Shown here in pieces: positions 17,007-25,807 of a stretch of 64,000 nucleotides of DNA. This DNA is from Allomuricauda sp. TY007. Its GTDB lineage: Bacteria; Bacteroidota; Bacteroidia; Flavobacteriales; Flavobacteriaceae. The stretch lies in the NCBI RefSeq assembly GCF_010468565.1, contig NZ_WUEG01000014.1, positions 124,001 to 188,000 of the forward strand. The letters run 5' to 3'. The notes beneath the pieces are model-generated. The model saw only the letters and a list, made by a program, of their open reading frames with translations, searched no databases and was not told the DNA's origin. The first letter of the stretch is position 1, and each line of letters starts with the position of its first letter. The position numbers were made by a program, and so were the translations under genes.

Positions 17007-18464
17007 GTGAAAGACACCATACCAATATCATTTTTAGTATTGATCCTTATTTTGGTTCCATTTTTGGGTTGCAATAATGTTCATGGATCAAAATCCCACC
17101 ATTATCGAAATAGCCAAGTTTCATCCACACGGGACATTTATTCAGATAGTATCCTTAAATATATAAAGTACAACTATCCAACTTTGGCGTTGATGCATGT
17201 CAATGTTGTAGATGGAACCGGTGCGGTCTTAAAGGAAGATCAAACCATTGTAATTAAACACGGTTTGTTCGAAGCCATTGGCGGGCCTACCGAGATTAAA
17301 GTTCCAAGGAATGCAAAAATCCTGGATCTTAAGGGAAAAACCATTATCCCGGGCATTGTGGGGATGCACAATCATTTACATATTCCAAGATTTCCCGATG
17401 TAGGTGACGTAGCGGCTAAATTATACCTAGCATCAGGAGTGACTACTATTCAGACCTGTGGAGCGGCCTCTCCAAATAATGAAATAGCACTTTCAAATAC
17501 TATAGAAAAAGGGATGCAAATTGGACCGGATATAATTCCCAGTGCACCCTTCATCACGGGAAAAGGTGGCAATCCCAATATGATTATTCCAAGAAATGAA
17601 AAGCATTTAAGGGACACCATGCAACATTATATAAATCAAGGTATAAAATGGTTCAAGGTGTATCGCAATACAAATCCTGATGACCTAAAGGTCATTATTG
17701 ATGAAGCCCATAAAAATAATTGCAAAGTAAGAGGGCATCTATGCTCCATAACCTTTGAAGAAGCCACTAAATGGGGAATCGATGGTATTGAGCATGGCTT
17801 AAACAGTACGAGTGATTTTAGAACCGATAAAACGTACGGTATATGTAATGGCGGACGTGAGTATATGGATGAACTTATAATAGAAAACCCAAAAGTAAAA
17901 GCATTACAGCAATTGATAATCGATAATGATGTGTTTCTGACATCCACACTATCCATTTATGAAGCCAGTATTCCCAATAGGGCGTATGCAGATGAAAGAA
18001 CATTAAAGGCCATGTCCCCATTTTTATTGAACGAGTATAAAGAACGAAGGGACAACTTTGACAAGAGCATAAAAGATACCATCAGAAACAATAGGTTAAA
18101 ACGAATTATGCAATTTGAATACCAGTACTATAAAATGGGAGGTTTATTATGTGCGGGTGTAGATGCGGGCAGGTATGTGCTTCCGGGTTTTGGTGACCAA
18201 CGAAATTACGAATTGCTCATTGAAGCCGGTTTTTCCACGCCAGAAGCTATTCAGATTATGACGGGCAACGGTGCAAAAGCATTGGAACGTTCCAATATTG
18301 GAACCATTCAGGAAGGTAAAAGGGCCAATTTTGTAATCCTAAACGGAAGCTTGGAAAAAGACCCTACTATTATTGAAAAGGTCGAAACTGTTTTTAAAAA
18401 TGGCGTTGGCTATGATCCTGATTCAATTTTGGAAACCATAGAAGGGCAGTTTGCAAAAGAATGA
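17007..18464 (+). CDS. Amidohydrolase-family lipoprotein
   Basis: 485 residues from a GTG start, supported because the lipoprotein signal begins directly there (hydrophobic 8-20, lipobox FLGC with Cys22). It has the metal-dependent amidohydrolase fold of the imidazolonepropionase-like group. The first metal motif is HNH (His121, His123) in GIVGMHNHLH, with GHLCS and GIEHGLN giving further metal ligands and AGVDAGRYVLPG near the end. An Asn-rich beta domain at 62-115 is typical. Substrate unknown; family members hydrolyse cyclic amides, dipeptides or similar. It is likely anchored in the periplasm or on the surface. The next gene starts 22 nt downstream. Confidence 0.85.
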   Translation: MKDTIPISFLVLILILVPFLGCNNVHGSKSHHYRNSQVSSTRDIYSDSILKYIKYNYPTLALMHVNVVDGTGAVLKEDQTIVIKHGLFEAIGGPTEIKVPRNAKILDLKGKTIIPGIVGMHNHLHIPRFPDVGDVAAKLYLASGVTTIQTCGAASPNNEIALSNTIEKGMQIGPDIIPSAPFITGKGGNPNMIIPRNEKHLRDTMQHYINQGIKWFKVYRNTNPDDLKVIIDEAHKNNCKVRGHLCSITFEEATKWGIDGIEHGLNSTSDFRTDKTYGICNGGREYMDELIIENPKVKALQQLIIDNDVFLTSTLSIYEASIPNRAYADERTLKAMSPFLLNEYKERRDNFDKSIKDTIRNNRLKRIMQFEYQYYKMGGLLCAGVDAGRYVLPGFGDQRNYELLIEAGFSTPEAIQIMTGNGAKALERSNIGTIQEGKRANFVILNGSLEKDPTIIEKVETVFKNGVGYDPDSILETIEGQFAKE

Positions 18465-18486
18465 ATCACAAACACAAACTATTGAT

Positions 18487-19200
18487 ATGAAGACTACAAA
18501 TTCAGTAAGCAAGACAAAAACGTTGGTTGTTTTTATAGCGACCATTATTTTGGGGTATCTGCTTTTTATTATACCCGATGTTTTTTTGGGGGTCACCAAA
18601 ATAAATGGAGGCAAAATCGGCATCAACTTGCTTTATATTGCCCTCTTTCAATTGATATCGGTCACAGCTCTACTCTACTTTTCCCTCAAGATCCTTAAGA
18701 AAAACTTTAGAGATATTGGCCTTAGTTTCGAAAATCTGGGGAAAGATGTACTCTTGGGCCTCCTTTTCGGTGGCTTGTGGACCATTCTTCAATTTGTTTT
18801 CATTATTCCCAATACAGGTGGAATAAACCGTCCGGACATTTATGGGATGTCCAAAATGTATGATGGCACCCTGGTCGGAACCTTGTCTTTTGTGGCGTTG
18901 GGGGTAATCGGTGGTGGAATCACTGAAGAACTTTTTAACCGCGGCTATTTCATCAATGTACTGAAAGAGACCTTCAAGAACCCAAAAACAGGGCTGTGGT
19001 TTTCGGCAATTTTGTCCATTTTGATTTTTGCATTGGGACACATGCCTTCTAGTCCATTGGATTGGTTCGATATTTTGGTGCCCACGATACTATACACAGT
19101 ATTGTTCATTTGGACCAAACGCCTTACGGCTTCCATAGTGGCCCACGGAGTCTACAATATGTCAGCCATTATTTTAACCTATTATATGTATTTTCTCTAA
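18487..19200 (+). CDS. CPBP-family intramembrane glutamic protease
   Basis: 237 residues from the ATG at 18487. The frame extends 12 codons upstream to a TTG that would overlap the amidohydrolase gene, so I prefer the ATG. Several membrane helices are visible (VVFIATIILGYLLFIIPDVF; LFQLISVTALLYFSL; others). The CPBP/Abi motif 1 EELFNRGY with its double Glu is followed by motif 2 ALGHMPSSPLDW with the catalytic His. Family members cleave prenylated or other membrane substrates, or give self-immunity to peptides. It is probably co-transcribed with the amidohydrolase and closed by a terminator about 95 nt downstream. Confidence 0.88.
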   Translation: MKTTNSVSKTKTLVVFIATIILGYLLFIIPDVFLGVTKINGGKIGINLLYIALFQLISVTALLYFSLKILKKNFRDIGLSFENLGKDVLLGLLFGGLWTILQFVFIIPNTGGINRPDIYGMSKMYDGTLVGTLSFVALGVIGGGITEELFNRGYFINVLKETFKNPKTGLWFSAILSILIFALGHMPSSPLDWFDILVPTILYTVLFIWTKRLTASIVAHGVYNMSAIILTYYMYFL

Positions 19201-19295
19201 GAAACAAAGTTTGTGATTGTCAACTCGTTGGTAGAAAAGGAGTTAAACCATTAAAATAGTGTAACAAAAACTAAATAAATCACTCTTTGGCTATG

Positions 19296-19317
19296 GAAGC
19301 TGATCAGCTTCTTTTTT
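19296..19317 (+). terminator. Terminator after the CPBP gene
   Basis: A perfect palindrome GAAGCTGATCAGCTTC (6-bp stem, GATC loop) is followed directly by TTTTTT. It separates the amidohydrolase/CPBP pair from the DUF1028 gene. Confidence 0.85.
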
Positions 19318-19342
19318 AATTCATCAAATCAAAAAAAGAACA

Positions 19343-21112
19343 ATGACACACAATCAAACCAAAAAACCATTTCGATTACTTTTAATTTTAGTATTCACCT
19401 TTCTGACTCATTCACAATTATTTGCCACTTGGTCGATAATTGCAGTAGACCGTAAGACCGGTGAAATAGGCATTGTAGGCGCTTCTTGTACTTTTGATGT
19501 GTCCGGTATAGCATCAATCGTCCCAAGAAAAGGAGCCATAGTGGTCCAGGCAGGAAGTGATTATTTCGCACGAATGAAAGGCGCAGAATTAATGAACCAA
19601 GGAAGTAGCCTCGAAGAGATATTGACGGCCATGAAAGATGAAAGATTCAATCCCGAAAGACAACAATATGGTGTGATTTTAATAAACACCGATGCAAGTC
19701 CCCTTGTTTATTCAGGTGCTGAAATCAAAGATTGGAACGGAGAAGAGGTGGGTAACGATTTTGCAGTTATGGGGAATATCCTTCCGGGGCAACAGGTTGT
19801 TTTAGATGCGTACAAAGCCTTTGATGAAAATAGGGACAAGCCTTTGGCCGAACGACTGATGTTGGCCCTAAAAGCTGGTGAAGAAGCTGGGGGCGATAAA
19901 AGATGTGGCTCTCAATCCGCCAGGTCAGCTTTTATCATGGTATACAACCCCAAAGATGATGCTATCTTTAAAATGGCCATTCAAGGCATAGAAAAAGGAG
20001 GAAAACCCGCCGTCACCTTGCTCAATCAACAATTTGCCCGTTGGAAAAATCAAAAAACAACCCAAAAGCAAGAAGGAACCGATAAAACCTTTAAGTCCTT
20101 CAACGGTAAACGTATTTCAAAATCGGAAATGGATACATTTATAGATGAACAGATGAAATTTCTGGAAATTCCAGGCTTGTCCATAGCTTTTGTTAACGGG
20201 GATAAAATGGTGTATGATAATTACAAAGGCGTAACCAACTTGGACACCCAAGAAAAAGTAACCAAAAACACCCTTTTTGATGCTGCTTCCATGTCAAAGA
20301 CTGTTTTTAGCGTTTTTGTATTGAAAATGGTGGACCAAGGTTTACTGGATTTGGACACTCCGCTATATACCTATATGGAATACCCTGATATTGCTTATGA
20401 CGAAAGGTATAAAAAAATAACGGCCAGAATGGTACTGTCCCATACCTCGGGGTTTCCCAATTTGAGGTATTTGAACGATAAAGGGGAATATAATCCCAAT
20501 AACAAACTTACCATCAGCTTTGAACCGGGGACCCAGTTTCAGTATTCCGGGGAAGGTTACCAATACCTATCCAAAGTCATTGCCCATTTAAAAGGTATTC
20601 AAGAAAATGAGTTGCAAGACCTTATGGAAACTGAAATTTTTGAGCCCTTGGAAATGGATGAAAGCAGTTTTGTATGGAACGATTATTTAGAAGCTCACAG
20701 GGCAAAAGGGCATTTTAGAGGAAAAAGGAACGATGGTTGGAGCATAAATGCCAATAACCCCAATTTTAACCCCGCTGCCAGTTTGCAGAGCAACGTTAGT
20801 GCATTCAGTAATTTTTTGGTTGCCATTATGAACAACACCTTGCTTTCCGATAAGAGTTATCAAGAATTGACCAAGATCCAATCCACATCTTCGGCAACGG
20901 AAAAAAGTAAATCACGCAACTATGGCTTGGGAATTGTAATCGAGCCTTCGGCGGGTGGTACAAACTACATGCATGGAGGCGATAATTTGAGTTCCACTGC
21001 CCATTACATGTTCAATAGGGATCAAAAAGTAGGATATGTGTTTTTTACCAATTCCGAAATGAAGGAAAAATTCAATGAGAACTTGTTGGATTTTCTGTTG
21101 GAGAAAGACTAG
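19343..21112 (+). CDS. Secreted DUF1028 / class C beta-lactamase-fold fusion
   Basis: 589 residues with two catalytic-looking domains. Signal peptide 1-28 ends SQLFA, leaving Thr29 as the first mature residue. Residues 29-235 are DUF1028 (TWSIIAVDRKTGEIGIVGAS), a family placed among N-terminal nucleophile hydrolases, so cleavage of the signal could expose the nucleophile (inference). Residues 255-589 form a serine hydrolase of the beta-lactamase/PBP class C type: Ser316-Met-Ser-Lys319 (SxxK), Tyr401-Ser-Gly, and HGG near the C-terminus. True beta-lactamase activity is not implied; such proteins often act on D-peptides, esters or amides. Both domains would act outside the cytoplasm. Confidence 0.88.
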   Translation: MTHNQTKKPFRLLLILVFTFLTHSQLFATWSIIAVDRKTGEIGIVGASCTFDVSGIASIVPRKGAIVVQAGSDYFARMKGAELMNQGSSLEEILTAMKDERFNPERQQYGVILINTDASPLVYSGAEIKDWNGEEVGNDFAVMGNILPGQQVVLDAYKAFDENRDKPLAERLMLALKAGEEAGGDKRCGSQSARSAFIMVYNPKDDAIFKMAIQGIEKGGKPAVTLLNQQFARWKNQKTTQKQEGTDKTFKSFNGKRISKSEMDTFIDEQMKFLEIPGLSIAFVNGDKMVYDNYKGVTNLDTQEKVTKNTLFDAASMSKTVFSVFVLKMVDQGLLDLDTPLYTYMEYPDIAYDERYKKITARMVLSHTSGFPNLRYLNDKGEYNPNNKLTISFEPGTQFQYSGEGYQYLSKVIAHLKGIQENELQDLMETEIFEPLEMDESSFVWNDYLEAHRAKGHFRGKRNDGWSINANNPNFNPAASLQSNVSAFSNFLVAIMNNTLLSDKSYQELTKIQSTSSATEKSKSRNYGLGIVIEPSAGGTNYMHGGDNLSSTAHYMFNRDQKVGYVFFTNSEMKEKFNENLLDFLLEKD

Positions 21113-21235
21113 GACATTTACTCGATTGTTATACTATCAACTTCCTGAAAATCATGCAATTTAAATTTCAATTGCTTTTTTTGATATTTTGGTCAGAAGC
21201 CAAAAAAAGGAGCTTTAATTAAAACAGTATAAATT

Positions 21236-22264
21236 ATGTATCACCCCAGACTTTATGGAGACTTCTATGATATGGGACTCAAATATGGTAGCCTTCTTTT
21301 GGACAAAGCTAATTTTAACTTGCCAAAAATAAGTAAGGAAAAGCATGACTTCGGCCTAGAGTCGTATAAGGAGTTACAAAATTTCTATCCAGAAGTGATA
21401 GAAGAAATTAATGGCTTTGCTAAAGGAATAAATGATAAACCTGAACAGGTAGGTGCCTTTTTATTAAGTCTTGGGGTGTTTAATTCAACAGGGCAATGCA
21501 GTGTATTTGCATTTAAGAACAACAGTTCGGTTGTTTTTGGGAGAAATTATGACATGCTCTATGCGTTTAAAAAGTTTACAGAAAGCAACTTAATTGCCCC
21601 TAAAGATAAATATGCCTATATCAGTCAATCTGATGTTTTTATAGGACGTTCGGATGGGGTTAACGAAAAAGGGTTGGCCATTGCCATGTCTTTTGTAAAT
21701 GGTAATAAAGTTCAACCAGGCATCAGTTTTCATTTTATGATAAGGAAAGTTCTGGAAGAATGTAAATCAACAAAACAAGCGATTGAATTAATACAAAACG
21801 CAAAGGTTTCTTCAGCAAATAACTTTTTAATTGCTGATAAGACAGGAGATATTGCAGTCGTAGAATCTTGTCCTCAAATGGCATGTGTTAGAAGGCCAAA
21901 CCCCCACGAAAACTTTATAACCATAACAAACCAATTCCAATTAACTGAAATGAAGGAACACGAAAAAGGAGGCGTTGCATGGAGTAAAAGTTTAGAGCGT
22001 TACGAAGGTTTGGAAAAACAATTAAGTGCCCTTACAAAAATAGACCTTACTAAAGCAAAAGAAATCTTATCCAATAAATGTGTTTGTTTAGATTTAAAAA
22101 AGCAAGGCTTTGGCACTATTTGGTCTGTTGTGTCCGAACTTAATGAATTAACGATCGAAAGAGCCGAGACCAAACCGAAAGTTTCAAATTATAAAGCTGA
22201 CACAAGGCTCAATTGGTGGTTGGGAAAGAGAGATGGTAAAAAAATAAATACTCAGGAAAAATAG
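21236..22264 (+). CDS. C45-family autoproteolytic acyltransferase/hydrolase
   Basis: 342 residues of the acyl-CoA:6-aminopenicillanate acyltransferase-like Ntn-hydrolase family (peptidase C45). The expected nucleophile is Cys88 in NSTGQCSVFA, which would become N-terminal after self-cleavage. The following FGRNYDML and the later GVNEKGLAIAMSFVN and SSANNFLIADKTGDIAVVE are family marks. Family members cleave or transfer amide-linked acyl groups. No signal peptide is visible, so the protein is probably cytoplasmic. It lies 5 nt before a deacetylase gene and is likely co-transcribed with it. Codon use is more AT-rich than in the flanking genes, which may point to transfer. Confidence 0.82.
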   Translation: MYHPRLYGDFYDMGLKYGSLLLDKANFNLPKISKEKHDFGLESYKELQNFYPEVIEEINGFAKGINDKPEQVGAFLLSLGVFNSTGQCSVFAFKNNSSVVFGRNYDMLYAFKKFTESNLIAPKDKYAYISQSDVFIGRSDGVNEKGLAIAMSFVNGNKVQPGISFHFMIRKVLEECKSTKQAIELIQNAKVSSANNFLIADKTGDIAVVESCPQMACVRRPNPHENFITITNQFQLTEMKEHEKGGVAWSKSLERYEGLEKQLSALTKIDLTKAKEILSNKCVCLDLKKQGFGTIWSVVSELNELTIERAETKPKVSNYKADTRLNWWLGKRDGKKINTQEK

Positions 22265-22269
22265 AATAA

Positions 22270-23199
22270 ATGAAAAAGCAGCTTTTTACAATAATCTTGT
22301 CTTTTTGTCTGTACTTAGGCCTTGCCCAGCAAAAATCTATTTCCATAACCATTGATGATGTACCCAATACCACAAAGTATCAAAAAGACGGTTTTACTCC
22401 GGTGCTATTGAACCTGTTGGACTCCTTGGATGTTCCCTTTACCATTTTTATCAACGAGGATAAAATTCTGCAAACAGATGCAGTAAACCGTAACAAGGAA
22501 CTCTTGGAATCTTGGATCAAAACGGATAAGGCATTGATTGGAAACCACACCTATAGTCACCCCAGATATTCCGAGGAGGGTTTTAAAAGTTTTGTAAAAG
22601 ATATTGAGCAAGGTGAAAATTTGACAAGACAGTATGCTGCCAAGTACAATAAGGGGCTTAAGTATTTCCGGTTTCCGTTTAATGATATAGGCAAAGATTC
22701 CATCCAGCATACACAAATTAGGGAGTATTTAAAATCAAAGGATTACATAATAGCCCCTTTCACCGTAGAGAGTTCTGATTGGATGTTCGATTTTGTTTAT
22801 CAGCATTATTTGGACAATGGCGAAGTAGAAATGGCCAAGGCCATAGGGGAACAATATGTTGAAAAGACTATCGCCTTGGTCAGGTTTTTTGAAGAAATGA
22901 CGAAAAGTTTATACGGACGCTCCGTAAAACATATCTATTTGTGCCATGACAATGCCATTAATGCCGATTATTTGGGGGAAATCATCACACGGCTAAAACA
23001 TGACGATTACAAAATCGTAAGTTTCAAAGAATCGCTCACCGACCCGATTTATGATCAAGAAGACCACTATTACAAAAAGTGGGGCATTAGTTGGCTATAC
23101 CGATGGATGGATACACAGGAAGAACGTGTAGAATGGATGAAGCAGGAACCTGATTTATCTGAAATACAGGACGCTTATCAACAAATCCTTGAAAATTGA
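22270..23199 (+). CDS. Secreted polysaccharide deacetylase (NodB-like)
   Basis: 309 residues. Signal peptide 1-19 ends in GLAQ. The NodB-type metal-dependent deacetylase fold shows ITIDDVPN (Asp29, Asp30), the metal His pair GNHTYSHP (His93, His97), FRFPFND and HIYLCHDN near the end. Such enzymes remove acetyl groups from amino sugars of cell-wall or other glycans. The order and spacing suggest co-transcription with the C45 gene just upstream and the beta-lactamase-fold gene downstream. Confidence 0.88.
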   Translation: MKKQLFTIILSFCLYLGLAQQKSISITIDDVPNTTKYQKDGFTPVLLNLLDSLDVPFTIFINEDKILQTDAVNRNKELLESWIKTDKALIGNHTYSHPRYSEEGFKSFVKDIEQGENLTRQYAAKYNKGLKYFRFPFNDIGKDSIQHTQIREYLKSKDYIIAPFTVESSDWMFDFVYQHYLDNGEVEMAKAIGEQYVEKTIALVRFFEEMTKSLYGRSVKHIYLCHDNAINADYLGEIITRLKHDDYKIVSFKESLTDPIYDQEDHYYKKWGISWLYRWMDTQEERVEWMKQEPDLSEIQDAYQQILEN

Positions 23200-23261
23200 A
23201 GCCTATTGAATTGAAGGTATCATTTTCAACAAAAGTTAAGCTCAACCATCAAACATTCATT

Positions 23262-24965
23262 ATGATAAAAAAACTGTTTATTGTACCATTACTGGCAATA
23301 CTGTTCTCTTTTTGCTCCCCGAAAAAGGTAACATTTGAAACGGATGAACTCATCGGGGTATGGTCCGGATTATTGTTCCAGACCGAATCAAAGTACGATT
23401 CTTTAATCTTATCACCTGCAAATGACCCCACCGAAGCCCGCTTATACTCGAAGGGCAAGGAAACCGTTCACCATATCATCAAAAAAGGAACAGATTTAAA
23501 TTTCAAGGATTCCTCAGGTCTCCGTTTTGATGCTTTTCTGTCCCATAATGAAAAAACTTTGCATGGAGTGCTTACCCATGATCTTTGGGCACAAAGCCTC
23601 AATTTTCAAAAAAAGGGAATGCAATGGGTCGCCAAGATTCATAAACCGGAAATAATCGACACTGATTATCTCGTCTATTTGGAATTTTATAAAGATTCTG
23701 CAGGCACGGTACAGGCCAATATTCAGAGTAACAAGGAAAATAGGGAGCTGCATTTTACCATCGATAAGGTTTTGATCGAAGGGAACCATATCAACTTCAA
23801 CATTACGAACGACCGTTTCGGGATTTCGGCTGAGTACAATACAGAGAAAAGGAATATATCCCTTAAGTATGGCAACGCTGGGGGGAAAAGGGAAATTCAG
23901 TTGGAAAAACTCAACGATGATCAACTGGAAGGCTATTTGCCAAGATCGCCCCATGAAAACTATGTGTATGAGATTCCCAAGGCTCCCGATTCCGCCATGC
24001 AAACAGCTTCTTTGGAAGATGTCGGCATCAATAAGTCGCTTTTGGACCTCATGGACCCAAAGAACAACAAGAACCTGGAGCACATCCATAGTATTCTGAT
24101 CACAAAGAATGGAAAACTTGTGTTTGAAGAATATTTTCACGGATATAGCAGGGAATACCTTCATGATATACGGTCCGCTTTTAAATCCATGGCATCCTTG
24201 GCGGTGGGGAGGGCGATGATGAAAAGTGATGGATTAAAGGTTGAAAATTCCATTTTGGACTACTATCCTGAATACGACATTAACGATGGTCGGAAGAAAA
24301 AAATTACTGTCCATCATGCATTGACCATGAGTACGGGCATACAGTTGGAGGATGAAGATAAGATGCAATGGGAGCACGATGACTGGGTGGGGTACAAACT
24401 CAACCTCCCCATGGAGCACGAGACAGGAACCGTTTACGAATACTCCTCTGGAGGCAGCAACCTTTTGACCGAGGTCATTCAAGAATCGGTGGGTACCTAT
24501 CTTCCTCTTTTCTTTTATGAGGAACTATTGTTGCCCATGGAAATCCATAACTTTCAAATGCTCACATCGCCACAAGGGAGAGGATATTTGGCAGGGTCAT
24601 TTTATATGCGGCCCATCGACTTTACCAAGTTTGGATTATTGGTGCTCAACAAGGGAACATGGAACGGAGAACCCTTGATTTCGGAATCCTGGATCAAGAA
24701 ATCCACGACACCCCATATAAAAGGAAGTTGGCCCAAAAATTCCGATTATGGGTACTTGTGGAGGCTGTTGGAACGTGAAGTAGGTGGAAAACAGATGAAG
24801 ACCGTTGAGGCTTGGGGCAATGGCGGCCAGTTTCTTATCATCATTCCCGAAATTGAAATGACCATTACCATGACAGGGGGCAACTATAATTTATTTCCAG
24901 AAATGGAGGACCGTCCTTTTTCAATTGTAAACAAATACATATTGCCCGCCGTTCAATTAAAATAA
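23262..24965 (+). CDS. Beta-lactamase-fold serine hydrolase, probable lipoprotein
   Basis: 567 residues from the ATG at 23262, preferred because it starts the signal sequence (MIKKLFIVPLLAILFSFC); the frame is open further upstream only from a TTG. Cys18 could be a lipidation site, though Phe before it is unusual. Residues about 25-240 form a beta-rich N-terminal region of unknown role. The C-terminal half is a class C beta-lactamase-type hydrolase with Ser305-Ala-Phe-Lys308 (SxxK) and Tyr394-Ser-Ser (YSSGGSN). It is the second such protein in 6 kb. Substrate unknown; peptide, ester or amide hydrolysis is possible. Confidence 0.82.
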   Translation: MIKKLFIVPLLAILFSFCSPKKVTFETDELIGVWSGLLFQTESKYDSLILSPANDPTEARLYSKGKETVHHIIKKGTDLNFKDSSGLRFDAFLSHNEKTLHGVLTHDLWAQSLNFQKKGMQWVAKIHKPEIIDTDYLVYLEFYKDSAGTVQANIQSNKENRELHFTIDKVLIEGNHINFNITNDRFGISAEYNTEKRNISLKYGNAGGKREIQLEKLNDDQLEGYLPRSPHENYVYEIPKAPDSAMQTASLEDVGINKSLLDLMDPKNNKNLEHIHSILITKNGKLVFEEYFHGYSREYLHDIRSAFKSMASLAVGRAMMKSDGLKVENSILDYYPEYDINDGRKKKITVHHALTMSTGIQLEDEDKMQWEHDDWVGYKLNLPMEHETGTVYEYSSGGSNLLTEVIQESVGTYLPLFFYEELLLPMEIHNFQMLTSPQGRGYLAGSFYMRPIDFTKFGLLVLNKGTWNGEPLISESWIKKSTTPHIKGSWPKNSDYGYLWRLLEREVGGKQMKTVEAWGNGGQFLIIIPEIEMTITMTGGNYNLFPEMEDRPFSIVNKYILPAVQLK

Positions 24966-25001
24966 GTGCTTACATCATCAAATCAAAAATGATATAATAA
25001 A

Positions 25002-25703
25002 ATGAAAAAACAGCTTCCAATAATCAATTTCGCTTTTCTGATTGTTTTGACCTGCTTTTTCTTTTATGACAGACAGGTCAAAAATGTGGAAACATTCAAA
25101 GAAATCCAGGCAGAAAGACTCAGCATAATTGATGCAGAGGAAAACTTGTACATTTCAATCAGCAACCCCGAAAAGCAAGCATTGGCCACTACCCATGGTA
25201 TTCCACACAACCCAGGTTCAAAAAGAGACTTGCCCGGGATCATATTTTTTAATCGTGTTGGGGATGAAGTAGGTGGTATCTATTATGATGGAACGGATGA
25301 AGAGAATTTTGCAGGCATCACCTTTGATCAACAAAAAAATGACCAAATAATGGCCATTATGAAAGATGAGTACTTGGAAGGGGGCGAGTGGAAAAGGTGG
25401 TATGGAATGTTCTTTAGGGAACGGTCCGATTCAATTCGGGTGGAAAAATTGTACGAGCAATTTCTTGAACGTACAAAATCAATGACAAAGCCAGAAAAAG
25501 ATGTTGAATATTTGAAATTTAAAAAACATCTGGACTCCGAAATCAATGTGTACAGAATGTTCCTGGGTCGTGAAGAAAACAAGAATACAGGTTTGTTCAT
25601 CTATGATTCAAAGGGAAATGAACGGATTAAAATTTATGTAGATGAATTGGACAATACCCGGTTTGAGATTATTGACAAAAATGGAAATAATACAACCTAT
25701 TAA
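25002..25703 (+). CDS. Membrane-anchored protein of unknown function
   Basis: 233 residues. One N-terminal membrane segment (about 7-24, INFAFLIVLTCFFFYD) is followed by an extracytoplasmic domain. The phrases AERLSIIDAEENLYISISN, LPGIIFFNRVGDEVGGIYYDG and GLFIYDSKGNERIKIYVD recur in a family of small Bacteroidota proteins that I recognise by pattern but cannot name. Beta-rich, no catalytic motif. It is in line with the hydrolase genes (36 nt after the previous stop). Confidence 0.65.
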   Translation: MKKQLPIINFAFLIVLTCFFFYDRQVKNVETFKEIQAERLSIIDAEENLYISISNPEKQALATTHGIPHNPGSKRDLPGIIFFNRVGDEVGGIYYDGTDEENFAGITFDQQKNDQIMAIMKDEYLEGGEWKRWYGMFFRERSDSIRVEKLYEQFLERTKSMTKPEKDVEYLKFKKHLDSEINVYRMFLGREENKNTGLFIYDSKGNERIKIYVDELDNTRFEIIDKNGNNTTY

Positions 25704-25807
25704 AAAACTCTTCGGCAATGGCAATAATTTTAGTTCATCGGGTCGTGCCCAGAGAATTATTGAATTTTTGGAAGATGACTGGTTTTACGTATAAAAAAAA
25801 TAAGTTG

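Noticed and set aside
18451..18486. TTG start of the CPBP gene overlapping the amidohydrolase
   Set aside because: An ATG 36 nt downstream gives a normal N-terminus close before the first membrane helix.
25718..25807. 30-codon extension or small gene before the FG-GAP gene
   Set aside because: No signal or family likeness, and the ATG at 25808 begins a clear signal peptide.
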